Shown: in pieces, positions 33,076 through 42,786 of the stretch
How positions within the stretch are numbered: position 1 is the stretch's first letter
Layout of the letters: the number at the start of each line of letters is the position of its first letter
Assembly: GCF_000478985.1 (NCBI RefSeq)
Contig: NZ_AWXB01000069.1
Span: 1-64,000, forward strand
Origin: Peptoniphilus sp. BV3C26
GTDB taxonomy: Bacteria > Bacillota > Clostridia > Tissierellales > Peptoniphilaceae
Direction of reading: 5' to 3'
Length of the DNA stretch: 64,000 bases
Notes under the pieces: model-generated
Told to the model about the DNA's origin: nothing
Seen by the model: the letters and a program-made list of their open reading frames with translations, nothing else
Databases searched by the model: none
Made by a program: the position numbers and the translations under genes

Positions 33076-33133
33076 TATTAATGATTTATGAGTAGAATTA
33101 TATTTAATAAAATATAAACTGTCAAGGAAGCTT

Positions 33134-34672
33134 TTAACAAATTCTCGAATTAATTTTTTCTTTTAATTCGTCTGCCTTTTTAGTAAGCCCTGAGTCAATA
33201 ATATAGTTAAGAGCATATTTTGCGCCCTTGTCCATACCTTGACAGCCTCCAAGAAATACAAGGTCATCTTCTTTTGCGCATTTTAAAATACTTATTACGC
33301 TTTCCTCTAAGTTTTCAAATAGTTTAAAGTTAATATTGTTTTTTTTCATAACTTTTTCAAAAACTTCCAGTTCCTCTTTAGAAACTTCGTCTTTCCAAGT
33401 TACTGTTTCCTTTGATAAGCTGGCATAAAAATTTTTCGGTTTTAAAATTTTAAACCACTCCACGATTTTTTCAGCATTTTCTTCGTTTAAATGAACTCCC
33501 CTGTTGCCCCTTATGGCATATAAAAAATGCAGATTTTTATATTTCATCTTAGAAAGGGTTTCAAGACTTACATCTATATTTCTCACATTGGCAAAGTGAT
33601 CGTCAATAATTTTAAATTTTTCATCATAAATCATTTCAAATCTTCTTTCAACCCCTTTAAAATTTTCCAAGCCTTTTATTATAATCTTAATGTCAATTCT
33701 ATTAACAAGACCTACAATAATTGCAACTACTGCATTCATAACTGATGAGTATCCGGCAACATTAAGATCAATTTCAAATTTTTGTTTTTTTATTGTAAAG
33801 TCTTTTAACTTTATATTCCTATTTACATAAAAAGTAAATTTTCCCATCCCACTTGATAAGTCAAGATTTCCTATGGAAAAATCATATTCATAATTTTCTT
33901 CTTTAAGAGAATATGTTAAAACTTTTGCCCTTGTTTTTTCTTTTAAGACTCCTATTAAATCAAAGTCCATATTTAAAATTGCAATAGCATGTTCAGGAGC
34001 AAATCTTATAAGTCTTGATTTAACTTCATAATATCTTTCAAAACTTCCATGTTGATCTATATGTTCGCGGGATAAGTTGTTAAAAGTTACTATGTCAAAA
34101 TCAACATTATCAACTCTATGAAGTTCGTCTGCTGAAGATGAAACTTCCATTACAACTTTTTCTATACCCTTTTCTACCATATCTCTAAAATAAAATTGCA
34201 AATCTTTGCTTTCTGGTGTTGTAAGTATGGATGGAATAATTGTATCTGCATATTTTGTATAAACAGTTCCTGAAATTCCCGTTTTAAACTTAGCTTCTTT
34301 AAAGATGGATTCAATCATAAAGGCTGTTGTAGTTTTTCCATTTGTTGCAGTAACTCCAACTATGTTAAGTTCTTTTGAAGGGTCTCCATAAAAGTTGGAA
34401 GCAATTTTTGCAAGGGCTATTCTGGAATTTTTTACTTTTATTTGAGGAGCTTCTATATCTTGAAAATCTTCAACAACTATTGCGACTGCTCCTTTTTCCA
34501 AAGCTTTTTTTATATATTTATGTCCATCTGTTTTATAGCCTTTAATGGCAACAAATAGGGAATCTTTTTTTACCTTATCAGTATGATATTCAACTGTACT
34601 TATTTCCAAATCTTCTTTTAAATTTTTTGAATCTAAAATTTCTAAAGATTTTAAAAGTTCTTTAAGTTTCAT
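33134..34672 (-). CDS. MurE-like Mur ligase, atypical
   Basis: A 512-residue ATP-dependent Mur ligase. The P-loop is ATNGKTTT (about residues 110-117). LTTPESKDLQFYF, VMEVSSSADELHR and FNNLSREHIDQHGSFERYY follow MurE, which adds the third residue of the peptide stem. The C-terminal domain differs: the usual DYAHTPD is IDDHFANV, the GCGGxRD loop is AIRGNRG, and the DNPR box for diaminopimelate is not seen. It may be the cell's MurE with another third amino acid, or a paralogue with a different acceptor. It stands alone, before hemZ. Confidence 0.7.
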   Translation of the reverse strand: MKLKELLKSLEILDSKNLKEDLEISTVEYHTDKVKKDSLFVAIKGYKTDGHKYIKKALEKGAVAIVVEDFQDIEAPQIKVKNSRIALAKIASNFYGDPSKELNIVGVTATNGKTTTAFMIESIFKEAKFKTGISGTVYTKYADTIIPSILTTPESKDLQFYFRDMVEKGIEKVVMEVSSSADELHRVDNVDFDIVTFNNLSREHIDQHGSFERYYEVKSRLIRFAPEHAIAILNMDFDLIGVLKEKTRAKVLTYSLKEENYEYDFSIGNLDLSSGMGKFTFYVNRNIKLKDFTIKKQKFEIDLNVAGYSSVMNAVVAIIVGLVNRIDIKIIIKGLENFKGVERRFEMIYDEKFKIIDDHFANVRNIDVSLETLSKMKYKNLHFLYAIRGNRGVHLNEENAEKIVEWFKILKPKNFYASLSKETVTWKDEVSKEELEVFEKVMKKNNINFKLFENLEESVISILKCAKEDDLVFLGGCQGMDKGAKYALNYIIDSGLTKKADELKEKINSRIC

Positions 34673-34712
34673 CTCTTCACCTCTTTTGTTTATTATACAT
34701 TATTAAATATTT

Positions 34713-36064
34713 TTACAAAAAATTTTTTTGTAAAATCTTCTTTTTTTCAATAATTTCATCAATTCTCGTCATATATTCTTTTATGTCTTTAAAGTTAATA
34801 AATTTTTCAAATCTGTCTTCTTCAAAATTTAAAAATTTAGAGGAAGCACACATTCCAAAACCTAAAATGGACTCCTTTTCTTCTATCATTACAACGTTAT
34901 AGATACTTGGAAAACCTCCAAGGGTCCACCCAATATTCTGACCATCCATTAAAATTCTCTTTTGCCTGTACATATAATAGGGTTTATAAAAATTTTTAAG
35001 CATAATCTTTCCTATTTCATCAAAGGTTATATTTAAATTTTTTTCAAAAAATTCTTCTTTCATAAGTTCAGATCCTCTTTTTAAGGCAAGGGTGTGAATT
35101 GTAATGTTTTGTGGTTTTAATTCTAAAACTTTATTTAAAGAATTTATAATCATTTCATGGCTTTCAAAAGGAAGACCTATTATTAAGTCCATGTTTACAA
35201 TAAAATTATAATTTTTTGTAAGTTCATAGGCTTTTATTATATCTTGACTTGTATGATTTCTTCCTATATTTTTTAAAGTTTCATCATTCATTGTCTGTGG
35301 ATTTATTGAAATTCTATTAACTCCAAAATCTTTTAAAGTTCTTAAAATTTCATCATCAATAGTTTCAGGTCTTCCACATTCAACTGTAAATTCATAGGGT
35401 TCTAAAAAAGACTCTTTTAAAACCTCTAATATCAGTTTTAAATTTTCCTTTCCAATTGCACTGGGAGTGCCACCTCCTATATAGATGGAGTGAGGTCTTT
35501 CTTTTTTATTTGAAAAAGCTTTAATTTCTTTAATTAAAAATTTTACATAATTTTTTATAAGTTCATTGTTTTTATTTACTAGGGTTTTAAAGGAGCAATA
35601 CTTGCAAATTGATGGGCAAAAGGGAATGTGGACATAAATAGAAAATTTATTTTTGCCCTCTTTTAAAATTTCCATTTCATTTTTCCCTACCATACTTATC
35701 ATTTCAATGGCTTCATCGCTTAAAATATAGTCTTCTTTTTAAAATTTTTTTTGCTTCATCAAAGTCAAAATTTTCTAAAAGTTTTAAAAACTTTTTTTGT
35801 GGGCCTCATGCCTGTAAGAGTTCCGAAATTAATTTTATTTTCTAATTTTTCTTTTAGAATTAATAAAATTTCTTTTTTTACTTTATTTTTGTCTAAATTT
35901 TCAATGTTTATCTTATATTTTTCATTATCAAGTTCAATAGTTAATATGTTTTTTTCTAAATTTGCACTTATATCTTTTTCCTTTTCTCTTGATGGGAAAT
36001 AAATTCTTAAAAGTTCAAAAATTTCATGACTTAGATCCTGATCTTTAATATTTATTTTTATCAT
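34713..36064 (-). pseudogene. hemZ: HemZ-type coproporphyrinogen-like radical SAM enzyme, frameshifted
   Basis: Two open pieces make one gene. The N-terminal piece (35,765-36,064) ends after GTLTGMRPTKKVFK. The C-terminal piece (34,713-35,702) has the radical SAM motif HIPFCPSICKYCSF and YIGGGTPSA. The 62 bases between contain the joining sequence only if one base is removed near 35,780-35,799 and one near 35,732-35,752, both in A/T runs. The corrected product would be about 449 residues, close to HemZ length (oxygen-independent coproporphyrinogen oxidase-like). As it stands no full product can be made, so it is either decay or two sequencing errors. Confidence 0.75.
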
Positions 36065-36069
36065 ATTTC

Positions 36070-36103
36070 TCCTTAAAAAAACCTGAGACTATTTTGTCTC
36101 AGG
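36070..36103 (-). terminator. Terminator overlapping the end of lgt
   Basis: On the minus strand, ACCTGAGACAAAATAGTCTCAGGT is a perfect 10-bp stem followed by TTTTTTTAAGG. It overlaps the last codons of lgt and separates that operon from hemZ. Confidence 0.85.
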
Positions 36104-36820
36104 TGATCTTTTTATATATACAATAAGCCCTATTAGTATAATGACTAAACTTACAAGCTGGCTTATTCTAAATTGTCCTAAATATAAGGAATCCGTTCTA
36201 AGACCTTCTATAAAAAATCTTGCTATTCCATAAACTATCAAATAAGTTGCAAATATTTGTCCTTGAAATTTTTTATTTTTGCTTAAATAGAAAAATAAAA
36301 ACAAAGATAAGCTTATATCAACTAAGGATTCATACAAAAATGTGGGATGAACTTTTACTCCGTCTACCATTATTGCCCAGGGTAAATTAGTTGGACCTCC
36401 ATGAGCTTCTCCATTTATAAAATTTCCCCATCTGCCCAAGCCCTGTGCAAAAACAAGCCCTGGAGCAAGGCAATCTAAAAAAGTTTTAAATTTAATATTT
36501 CTTTTTTTGCAGAAAAAGTAGGCAATTATAAATCCACTTATAATTCCTCCATAAATGGCAAGTCCACCTTCTCTTATGGCAAAAATTTTTCCTAAATTTT
36601 GTCTATAATAATCCCATTCAAAAATTACATAATATAATCTTGCTCCTATAATTGAAGGTATAAGGGCAATTATTAAAAAATCTGATGCGGAATTTTTCTT
36701 TAGTCCTTCTCTTTCTACTAACTTATCTCCTATAAAAACTCCTATAAAAGCTCCAAGAGCAATTAAAATTCCATACCACATTACATTGAAGCCGAATATG
36801 CTAAATGCTACTGGATTCAT
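36089..36820 (-). CDS. lgt: Prolipoprotein diacylglyceryl transferase
   Basis: A 243-residue, seven-span membrane enzyme that transfers diacylglycerol to the lipobox Cys of prolipoproteins. The Lgt signature [14 protein letters not shown] (about residues 129-142) is intact, and [10 protein letters not shown] and HPTFLYESL are also typical. It overlaps deoC by 4 bases (ATGA), so translation is coupled. Last gene of the yebC-deoC-lgt group. Confidence 0.94.
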   Translation of the reverse strand: MNPVAFSIFGFNVMWYGILIALGAFIGVFIGDKLVEREGLKKNSASDFLIIALIPSIIGARLYYVIFEWDYYRQNLGKIFAIREGGLAIYGGIISGFIIAYFFCKKRNIKFKTFLDCLAPGLVFAQGLGRWGNFINGEAHGGPTNLPWAIMVDGVKVHPTFLYESLVDISLSLFLFFYLSKNKKFQGQIFATYLIVYGIARFFIEGLRTDSLYLGQFRISQLVSLVIILIGLIVYIKRSPETK

Positions 36821-37467
36821 CTAAGCTTTAATTCCTTTATAATTTCTATTCCAGCACTTACTCCAAGTCTGTCTGCACCGTTTTTTATCATTTCTTCAGC
36901 TGTTTTTAAATCTCTTATTCCGCCTGATGCTTTAACTTTAAGGCCTCCAGCATTTTCTTTCATAAGTTTTACATCCTGAGCTTTTGCTCCTGCAGTTGAA
37001 AAACCTGTTGAAGTTTTTACAAAATCTGCTCCAGCTTCTTTTGCCAACTTACAAGCTTTAATTTTTTCATCTTCACTTAAAAGGCAAGTTTCAATAATAA
37101 CTTTTACTATTTTTCCCTTTGCTGCTTTTACAACTTCTTCAATATCTCTTTTTACATCTTCATAAAGACCTGATTTAAGTTTTCCTATATTTATTACCAT
37201 ATCAACTTCATCGGCACCGTCTTTTATAGCTTCTTCAGTTTCATAAAATTTTGTATTTGTTGAGTTTGCCCCAAGGGGAAAACCAATAACAGTACATACT
37301 GATACTTCAGATCCATTTAAAATTTCATGGCACTTTGCTACCCAACAAGGATTTATACAAACTGACTTAAAATTATATTCCAAGGCTTCTTTACATAAGT
37401 TTTCAATTTGTTTTTCTGTTGATTCTGGTTTTAAAAGTGTATGATCTATCATTCTGTTAAGTTCCAC
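36817..37467 (-). CDS. deoC: Deoxyribose-phosphate aldolase
   Basis: A 216-residue TIM-barrel aldolase that splits 2-deoxyribose 5-phosphate into glyceraldehyde 3-phosphate and acetaldehyde. It has [11 protein letters not shown] at the start, VIIETCLL, the Schiff-base Lys in DFVKTSTGF (about residue 150) and the second Lys in VKASGGIRD. Full length. It starts one base after the yebC stop. Used in nucleoside salvage, but no other deo genes are nearby. Confidence 0.94.
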   Translation of the reverse strand: MELNRMIDHTLLKPESTEKQIENLCKEALEYNFKSVCINPCWVAKCHEILNGSEVSVCTVIGFPLGANSTNTKFYETEEAIKDGADEVDMVINIGKLKSGLYEDVKRDIEEVVKAAKGKIVKVIIETCLLSEDEKIKACKLAKEAGADFVKTSTGFSTAGAKAQDVKLMKENAGGLKVKASGGIRDLKTAEEMIKNGADRLGVSAGIEIIKELKLR

Positions 37468-38205
37468 TTATACTTCCTCCGGCATGTCCCAATTTGTATA
37501 AACATCTTGAACGTCATCATTATCTTCAAGGGTGTCTATTAATTTTTCCATCTTTTTAATATCTTCCGGATCTTCAAGTTTTACATAGTTTTGCGGTAAG
37601 AAAGTTATATCTGATTGGGAAAATGTATAATTTAAATCTTCAAGACCCTTTTTTATATCAAGATAAGCTTCAGGACTTGTAATTATTTCATAAGCATCAT
37701 CATATTCAGTAACATCATCTGCTCCCAGTTCCAAAGCACTCATCATAAGTTCATCATAATCAAGGCCTGAATTTTTTTCTATTTCTATTATCCCTCTTCT
37801 ATCAAACATAAATGATACGCTGCCTGGTGTTCCTAAATTTCCACCGTTTTTATCAAAGGCATGGCGAACATCCGGTGCAGTTCTGTTTCTATTATCCGTT
37901 AGACATTGAACAAGTACTGCGATTCCTGATGGACCGTAACCTTCATAAGTTATTTCTTCAAAGCTGTCGCTTCCAAGTTCTCCTGATCCTTTTTTTATTG
38001 CACGTTCTATGTTGTCATTGGGCATATTTTCAGCTTTAGCTTTATCTATAGCAACTTTAAGTGAAGGATTGTAATCAGGATCCGGTCCGCCTTCTCTTGC
38101 GGCAACCATTATATATCTTCCTAATTTTGTAAAGATTTTACCTCTTTTTGCATCTTCTTTACCCTTTTTATTTTTTATATTGTTCCATTTGGAATGTCCT
38201 GACAT
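37468..38205 (-). CDS. yebC: YebC/PmpR (TACO1) family protein
   Basis: A 245-residue protein with the invariant start [39 protein letters not shown] and [11 protein letters not shown]. The family is known as a transcription regulator in some bacteria and as a translation factor relieving ribosome stalling in others. Full length. It is the first gene of the group with deoC and lgt. The start is preceded by GGAAA only, a weak ribosome site. Confidence 0.93.
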   Translation of the reverse strand: MSGHSKWNNIKNKKGKEDAKRGKIFTKLGRYIMVAAREGGPDPDYNPSLKVAIDKAKAENMPNDNIERAIKKGSGELGSDSFEEITYEGYGPSGIAVLVQCLTDNRNRTAPDVRHAFDKNGGNLGTPGSVSFMFDRRGIIEIEKNSGLDYDELMMSALELGADDVTEYDDAYEIITSPEAYLDIKKGLEDLNYTFSQSDITFLPQNYVKLEDPEDIKKMEKLIDTLEDNDDVQDVYTNWDMPEEV

Positions 38206-38347
38206 AATATTTTCCTTTCATTTTTAATTTATTTACAATAGTGTATTTTATCATAAATCTAACTAATTTAAAAGAATTAAGAAATCTTATAAATTATACA
38301 AACTTAATTTTAAGAAACTCCAAGAAATTAATCTTGAAGTTTTATTT

Positions 38348-39412
38348 TTATTTCATTGTTGCTATTACTTCCGTCCAAATATTATCATAAACTTTTACAA
38401 AATCACCTAAGTCTGTGTAGGCTTCAAGGGGGGGTAAATTTTTAATGTCCGGGTATGCAACATAAGAATCTGTTATTTCTTTTGGCAAAAGGTTCTTAAC
38501 TTCAGCAACAGGAGACGTGTATCCTTCACACCAAGCTGCATTTATAGATGCAATTTCTGGCTTTAGCATATAGTTTATAAATTCTTCCGCAGCTTTTTTA
38601 TTGTGGGCTTTTTTAGGTATACACCAAGCATCAGTCCAAATGTTAGTTCCTTCTTTGGGAAATATATATTTTAAATCAGGATTTTGATTCATCATCAAAA
38701 GAGCATCCCCTGAATACATTACACAAAGTCCTGCTTCGCCTTGCACCATCATGTCTCTTGCATCATCTGTAAGGTATGCATATACAAGTGGCTTTTGTTT
38801 TATCAGAGCCTCTTTAGCAGCCTCTAATTCCTTTAAATTTTTCGAGTTCATAGAATAGCCCAAATATTTAAGTGCAATGGCTATAGAGTCCCTCTGTGAG
38901 TTGTACATAATGATTTTTCCTTTGTACTTAGGGTTCCAAAAATCACTCCAAGAATCAATTTTATCTTTTATTATTGAGGTGTTTTGAATTATTCCCATTG
39001 TGCCCCAAAAGTATGGAACAGTATATAAATTTTCCTTATCATAAGCAGGATTTAAAAGAGATTTTTCAACTCCCTTCATGTTGGGAATATTTTTATAGTC
39101 AATTTTTGCCAGTCTATCTTCTTTAATTAGCCTTTCAATCATATAGTCTGATGGGCAAATCAAATCATAGGCATCATCTTTTTGAACAAGTTTTACATAC
39201 AAATCTTCATTGGAATTAAAAGTATCATAGATAACTTTTATGCCGCTATCTCTTTCAAACATTTTAAGAGTTATAGGATCAATATAAGAGCCTGCATTGT
39301 AAACATTTAAAACTCCAGATGAATCTGATTGATTATTTTTTTTACATGAAGTTAAAAATACAATTATTAAAAGTAAAAATATATTTAAAGTAATTATTTT
39401 ATTGACCTTCAT
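38348..39412 (-). CDS. potD: Spermidine/putrescine-binding lipoprotein
   Basis: A solute-binding protein of 354 residues from the ATG at 39,412. The lipoprotein signal ends LTSC at about residue 22. The binding-protein body opens LNVYNAGSYIDPITLKMFERD-like sequence (NVYNAGSYIDP) and includes YDLICPSDYM and DAWCIPKKAHNKKAAEEFINY, as in PotD. It delivers polyamines to PotBC. The start overlaps the end of potC by 14 bases. The longer frame to 39,439 lies fully inside potC and lacks a lipoprotein-type start. Confidence 0.9.
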   Translation of the reverse strand: MKVNKIITLNIFLLLIIVFLTSCKKNNQSDSSGVLNVYNAGSYIDPITLKMFERDSGIKVIYDTFNSNEDLYVKLVQKDDAYDLICPSDYMIERLIKEDRLAKIDYKNIPNMKGVEKSLLNPAYDKENLYTVPYFWGTMGIIQNTSIIKDKIDSWSDFWNPKYKGKIIMYNSQRDSIAIALKYLGYSMNSKNLKELEAAKEALIKQKPLVYAYLTDDARDMMVQGEAGLCVMYSGDALLMMNQNPDLKYIFPKEGTNIWTDAWCIPKKAHNKKAAEEFINYMLKPEIASINAAWCEGYTSPVAEVKNLLPKEITDSYVAYPDIKNLPPLEAYTDLGDFVKVYDNIWTEVIATMK

Positions 39413-40193
39413 ATAACATCCTCTTTTCTTTTTGCTCACTTCTTTTATTTATAACAAGTAAAAGTATTAAAAGTAGAGCAAACATCAAAGTTGAAAGGGC
39501 GTTTATAGAAGGATTTATTCCCTTTCTTGCCATAGAATAAATTGTCATTGATAAGTTTGAAACACCGTGGCCTGTATTGAAAAATGAAACTACAAAATCA
39601 TCTAAAGAAAGAGTAAATGCCATCAAAGCACCCGTAACTATTCCAGGCTTTATTTGCGGTATAACAACTTTTTTCAGGGCATACATAGGCGTTGCTCCAA
39701 GATCAAGAGCAGCTTCAAGCATATTTTGATCCATGCTTTGAAGTTTGGGTAAAATTGATAAAATAACATAAGGCAGGCAAAAGACAATGTGGGAAATTGT
39801 CATAGTAAGGTATCCTAAGTTTAAACCTAAAACTCCGAAAAGTCCCATAAGTGAAATTGCAGTAACAATATCTGGATTTAAAACAGGAAGATAATTTATT
39901 TCCAATATAGCTTTTTTTCTTGCCCCTCTTAATTCATGAATACCTAAAGCTGCAAGTGTGCCTACAACTGTTGAAATTAAAGTTGCAATTATTGCAACAC
40001 TTATTGTAGTCCAAAGTGATTGTAAAATTAATTCATCTCCTATTAATTCTCTATACCATCTCATTGTAAAGCCTTTCCATGATCCTCTTAATTTTGAGTC
40101 GTTAAAAGAAAATACAATTAATACAACTATTGGTGCATACAAAAATATATAAACAAGATAAGTCCAAATTTTTCCGAAAAGTTTTTTTACCAT
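39399..40193 (-). CDS. potC: Spermidine/putrescine ABC transporter permease PotC
   Basis: A 264-residue permease with six spans. The ABC-coupling EAA loop is EAALDLGATPMYALKKVVIPQI (partial: AALDLGATPMYALKKV). PotC features include FSFNDS near the N-terminus and LSLDDFVVSFF. It forms the membrane channel with PotB. It overlaps potB by 7 bases and potD by 14, indicating tight coupling in a potABCD operon. Confidence 0.92.
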   Translation of the reverse strand: MVKKLFGKIWTYLVYIFLYAPIVVLIVFSFNDSKLRGSWKGFTMRWYRELIGDELILQSLWTTISVAIIATLISTVVGTLAALGIHELRGARKKAILEINYLPVLNPDIVTAISLMGLFGVLGLNLGYLTMTISHIVFCLPYVILSILPKLQSMDQNMLEAALDLGATPMYALKKVVIPQIKPGIVTGALMAFTLSLDDFVVSFFNTGHGVSNLSMTIYSMARKGINPSINALSTLMFALLLILLLVINKRSEQKEKRMLYEGQ

Positions 40194-41023
40194 GCTCCAC
40201 TCTCCTTGTCATTTGAAAGTTTTTTGTTAAATAATTTAGGAAGCTCTAAAATTGCTAACATAATTGTTATTAAAATTACTGAAACTGCCGAGCCAAAAGG
40301 CCAATTGCCCGTAAAAGTGTATTGTTGTTCAATTAAATTCCCAATTAAATAAAATTTATTTCCACCAAGTAAGTTTGGAATTACAAAAGATGAAATGGCT
40401 GGAATAAAAACCATTGTGATTCCTGTATAAACTCCAGGAAGAGAAAGAGGAAATATAACTTTTCTAAACACTTGTGAATCAGTTGCCCCTAAATCTTTTG
40501 CAGCTTCAATTAAAGATGTATCCATTTTTACAAGGGCCGAGTAAATGGGCAGAACCATAAAGGGCAAAAAATTGTAAATCATACCAAGCATTATTGCTGT
40601 CATATTGTACATAATATTTAAGGGCCCAATTCCAAAAATTCCTAAAAATTTATTTATAAGTCCATTTGTTCCAAGAAGTGTAAGCCAAGCGTAAGTTCTA
40701 AGTAGAAAATTCATCCACATAGGAACTACAAAAAGCAAAATCATATTGTTTCTCTTTCTCTCTTCAAGCTTTGAAATATAATAGGCGCAGGGGTAGCCTA
40801 CTAAAAGGCAAAAAATTGTAGAAATTGCAGCAACTCCTAAGGACACTAACAAAATTTTTATATAAATAGGCTCAAAAAATCTTTGGAAATTTCCCAAAGA
40901 AAAAACATAATCTTTTAAGCCCATAGCTTCTCTCCCATTAAAGGAATAGATTACAATTATAAAAAGAGGTGTAAGGACAAACATTAAAAGCCAAACTGCA
41001 TAAATTTGAGAAAATTTTTTCAT
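40187..41023 (-). CDS. potB: Spermidine/putrescine ABC transporter permease PotB
   Basis: A 278-residue six-span permease. The EAA loop is IEAAKDLGATDSQVFRKVIF, and the PotB-type segments WMNFLLRTYAW and SSFVIPNLLGG are present. It begins one base after potA and overlaps potC. Confidence 0.92.
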   Translation of the reverse strand: MKKFSQIYAVWLLMFVLTPLFIIVIYSFNGREAMGLKDYVFSLGNFQRFFEPIYIKILLVSLGVAAISTIFCLLVGYPCAYYISKLEERKRNNMILLFVVPMWMNFLLRTYAWLTLLGTNGLINKFLGIFGIGPLNIMYNMTAIMLGMIYNFLPFMVLPIYSALVKMDTSLIEAAKDLGATDSQVFRKVIFPLSLPGVYTGITMVFIPAISSFVIPNLLGGNKFYLIGNLIEQQYTFTGNWPFGSAVSVILITIMLAILELPKLFNKKLSNDKESGAW

Positions 41024-41024
41024 C

Positions 41025-42062
41025 TTAAACCTCTTTTCTCATAACGTGAATTAAGTCCGGTTCAATATTTATTCCTACATCTGAGCCGACTTTTTTTTCA
41101 ACTGTGGATTGAACAAGATAAATTTCCCCGTTTACATCAACAGTCATTTCATAGTGAACTCCTTTAAAGACTGCAGACAATACTTTGCCATTTAACATTC
41201 CCTTATTATTGGTAAGCTCCACATCTTCAGGTCTTATAACAACTTCAACTCTTTCGTCTTTTTTAAATCCTTTGTCAACGCAAGTAAAAATATTATTTGA
41301 AAATTCCACCTTATAATCTTCGTGCATAATTGCTGGTAAAATATTACTTTCACCGATGAAATCAGCAACAAAAGAATTTTTCGGCTCATTATAAATATCG
41401 ATAGGAGAACCTATTTGTTGAATTTCTCCATCTTTTAAAACAACAACTGTATCACTCATAGTAAGAGCTTCTTCCTGATCGTGAGTTACAAATATAAAAG
41501 TTATACCTACGGATTGTTGAATTTTTTTAAGCTCAACTTGCATTTTTTGTCTTATTTTTAAATCAAGAGCTCCCAAGGGCTCGTCAAGAAGTAAAACTTT
41601 AGGCTGATTTACAAGAGCTCTTGCAATAGCGACTCTTTGTTGCTGTCCTCCAGAAAGGGAGTCTATAGTTCTTTTTTCAAAACCGTCAAGACTTACAATA
41701 GAAAGAGATTCCTTAACCCTATTAGTAATTTCAAAATTATCTAATTTTTTTATTTTTAAACCGAAAGCAATATTTTCAAAAACATTCATATGTGGAAAAA
41801 GGGCATATTTTTGAAAAACTGTATTTATTTCTCTTTTGTATGGGGGAAGATCCGTAATATCCTCTCCATTAAAAATTACTTGTCCATCATCAGGATTTTC
41901 AAAACCCCCTATAATTCTTAAAAGAGTAGTCTTGCCACAGCCTGAAGGTCCAAGTAAAGTTACAAATTCATTTGATTTTACACTTAAACTTATGTCATTC
42001 AAAATTAAATTATCGGAAAAAGATTTTTTAATTGATTTAATTTCTAAAATATTATTTGTCAT
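41025..42062 (-). CDS. potA: Spermidine/putrescine ABC transporter ATPase PotA
   Basis: A 345-residue ATPase powering polyamine import. Walker A is GPSGCGKTT (about residues 39-47), the Q-loop is [10 protein letters not shown], the signature is [15 protein letters not shown], and Walker B is [17 protein letters not shown] domain from about 270 ends VMRKEV. First transporter gene, 8 bases after the Xre regulator, so the regulator is in the same transcript. Confidence 0.94.
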   Translation of the reverse strand: MTNNILEIKSIKKSFSDNLILNDISLSVKSNEFVTLLGPSGCGKTTLLRIIGGFENPDDGQVIFNGEDITDLPPYKREINTVFQKYALFPHMNVFENIAFGLKIKKLDNFEITNRVKESLSIVSLDGFEKRTIDSLSGGQQQRVAIARALVNQPKVLLLDEPLGALDLKIRQKMQVELKKIQQSVGITFIFVTHDQEEALTMSDTVVVLKDGEIQQIGSPIDIYNEPKNSFVADFIGESNILPAIMHEDYKVEFSNNIFTCVDKGFKKDERVEVVIRPEDVELTNNKGMLNGKVLSAVFKGVHYEMTVDVNGEIYLVQSTVEKKVGSDVGINIEPDLIHVMRKEV

Positions 42063-42070
42063 GTTTCCCC

Positions 42071-42607
42071 CTAAAAATTCGGCGGAGATGCTATCCAGAT
42101 TACTTTTGCATCTGTTTTTGCCGTATTTTTTATATAGTGATTTTTTTTTGCAGTAAAATAAAAAGTTTCTTTAGATTTTAACTTTTGAATATTTTCTCCA
42201 AATACAAGCTCTATATTTCCTCTTAAAACATATCCCATTACCTGACCTTCAAAAGGAGGAATTTCTTCACTTCTTCCGCCTGGTTTAATTGTTATTAAAG
42301 TTGGCTCAATTAAATTTTTTTGTGCATTTGGTACAATCCACTGTAAATTATATTTAAGCTCATCATTTTCATTTTCAAAATAATCTTCTTCTTTAAAAAC
42401 AATTTTTTCTTCCATATCTGAAAAAAATTCGTTTGGACTTGTTCCCAGAGCTTCAAGTATGTCAATAAGAGTGGCAACACTTGGTGAAGTTAGATTTCTT
42501 TCAACTTGAGAAATAAATCCCTTTGTCAGCTCGCTTCTGTTGGCAAGTTCTTCTTGGGTTAAATTTTGAGAAATTCTTAAAAATTTTAATTTATTTCCTA
42601 TATCCAT
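42071..42607 (-). CDS. Xre-type regulator with cupin domain (PuuR-like)
   Basis: A 178-residue regulator. The helix-turn-helix fills residues 1-64 ([33 protein letters not shown]) and a cupin sensor domain fills about 105-178 ([28 protein letters not shown]). Such proteins commonly control polyamine or amino-acid uptake, binding the effector in the cupin. It heads the potABCD operon, so it most likely regulates it and itself. A 13-base palindrome at 42,626-42,638 is a candidate operator. Confidence 0.88.
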   Translation of the reverse strand: MDIGNKLKFLRISQNLTQEELANRSELTKGFISQVERNLTSPSVATLIDILEALGTSPNEFFSDMEEKIVFKEEDYFENENDELKYNLQWIVPNAQKNLIEPTLITIKPGGRSEEIPPFEGQVMGYVLRGNIELVFGENIQKLKSKETFYFTAKKNHYIKNTAKTDAKVIWIASPPNF

Positions 42608-42625
42608 TTTTTCGCCTCATATATT

Positions 42626-42638
42626 AAACTTTAAGTTT
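42626..42638. promoter_or_regulatory. Candidate operator of the Xre regulator
   Basis: AAACTTTAAGTTT is a perfect palindrome (6-1-6), 18 bases before the regulator start codon, where binding could block transcription of the pot operon. Inferred from position only; AT-rich palindromes also arise by chance here. Confidence 0.35.
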
Positions 42639-42726
42639 TATTTATTAAATTTATTATTGCAAAATTGTTTTTTTATGTCAACTATTAAATAAAAAATTTA
42701 ATATATTTTACAAAAAATCAAAAAAA

Positions 42727-42755
42727 TTGTTAAGTTTTAATTATTTTGCTACAAT
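42727..42755 (+). promoter_or_regulatory. Promoter of the acyltransferase gene
   Basis: TTGTTA (42,727-42,732), 17 bases, then TACAAT (42,750-42,755), 31 bases before the TTG start. Divergent from the pot operon. Confidence 0.55.
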
Positions 42756-42786
42756 TGAATAAATAAATGAATTTTGGAGAAATATT

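Noticed and set aside
41836-42156. Plus-strand ORF over potA and the regulator start
   Set aside because: Shadow of two well-supported genes with no ribosome site.
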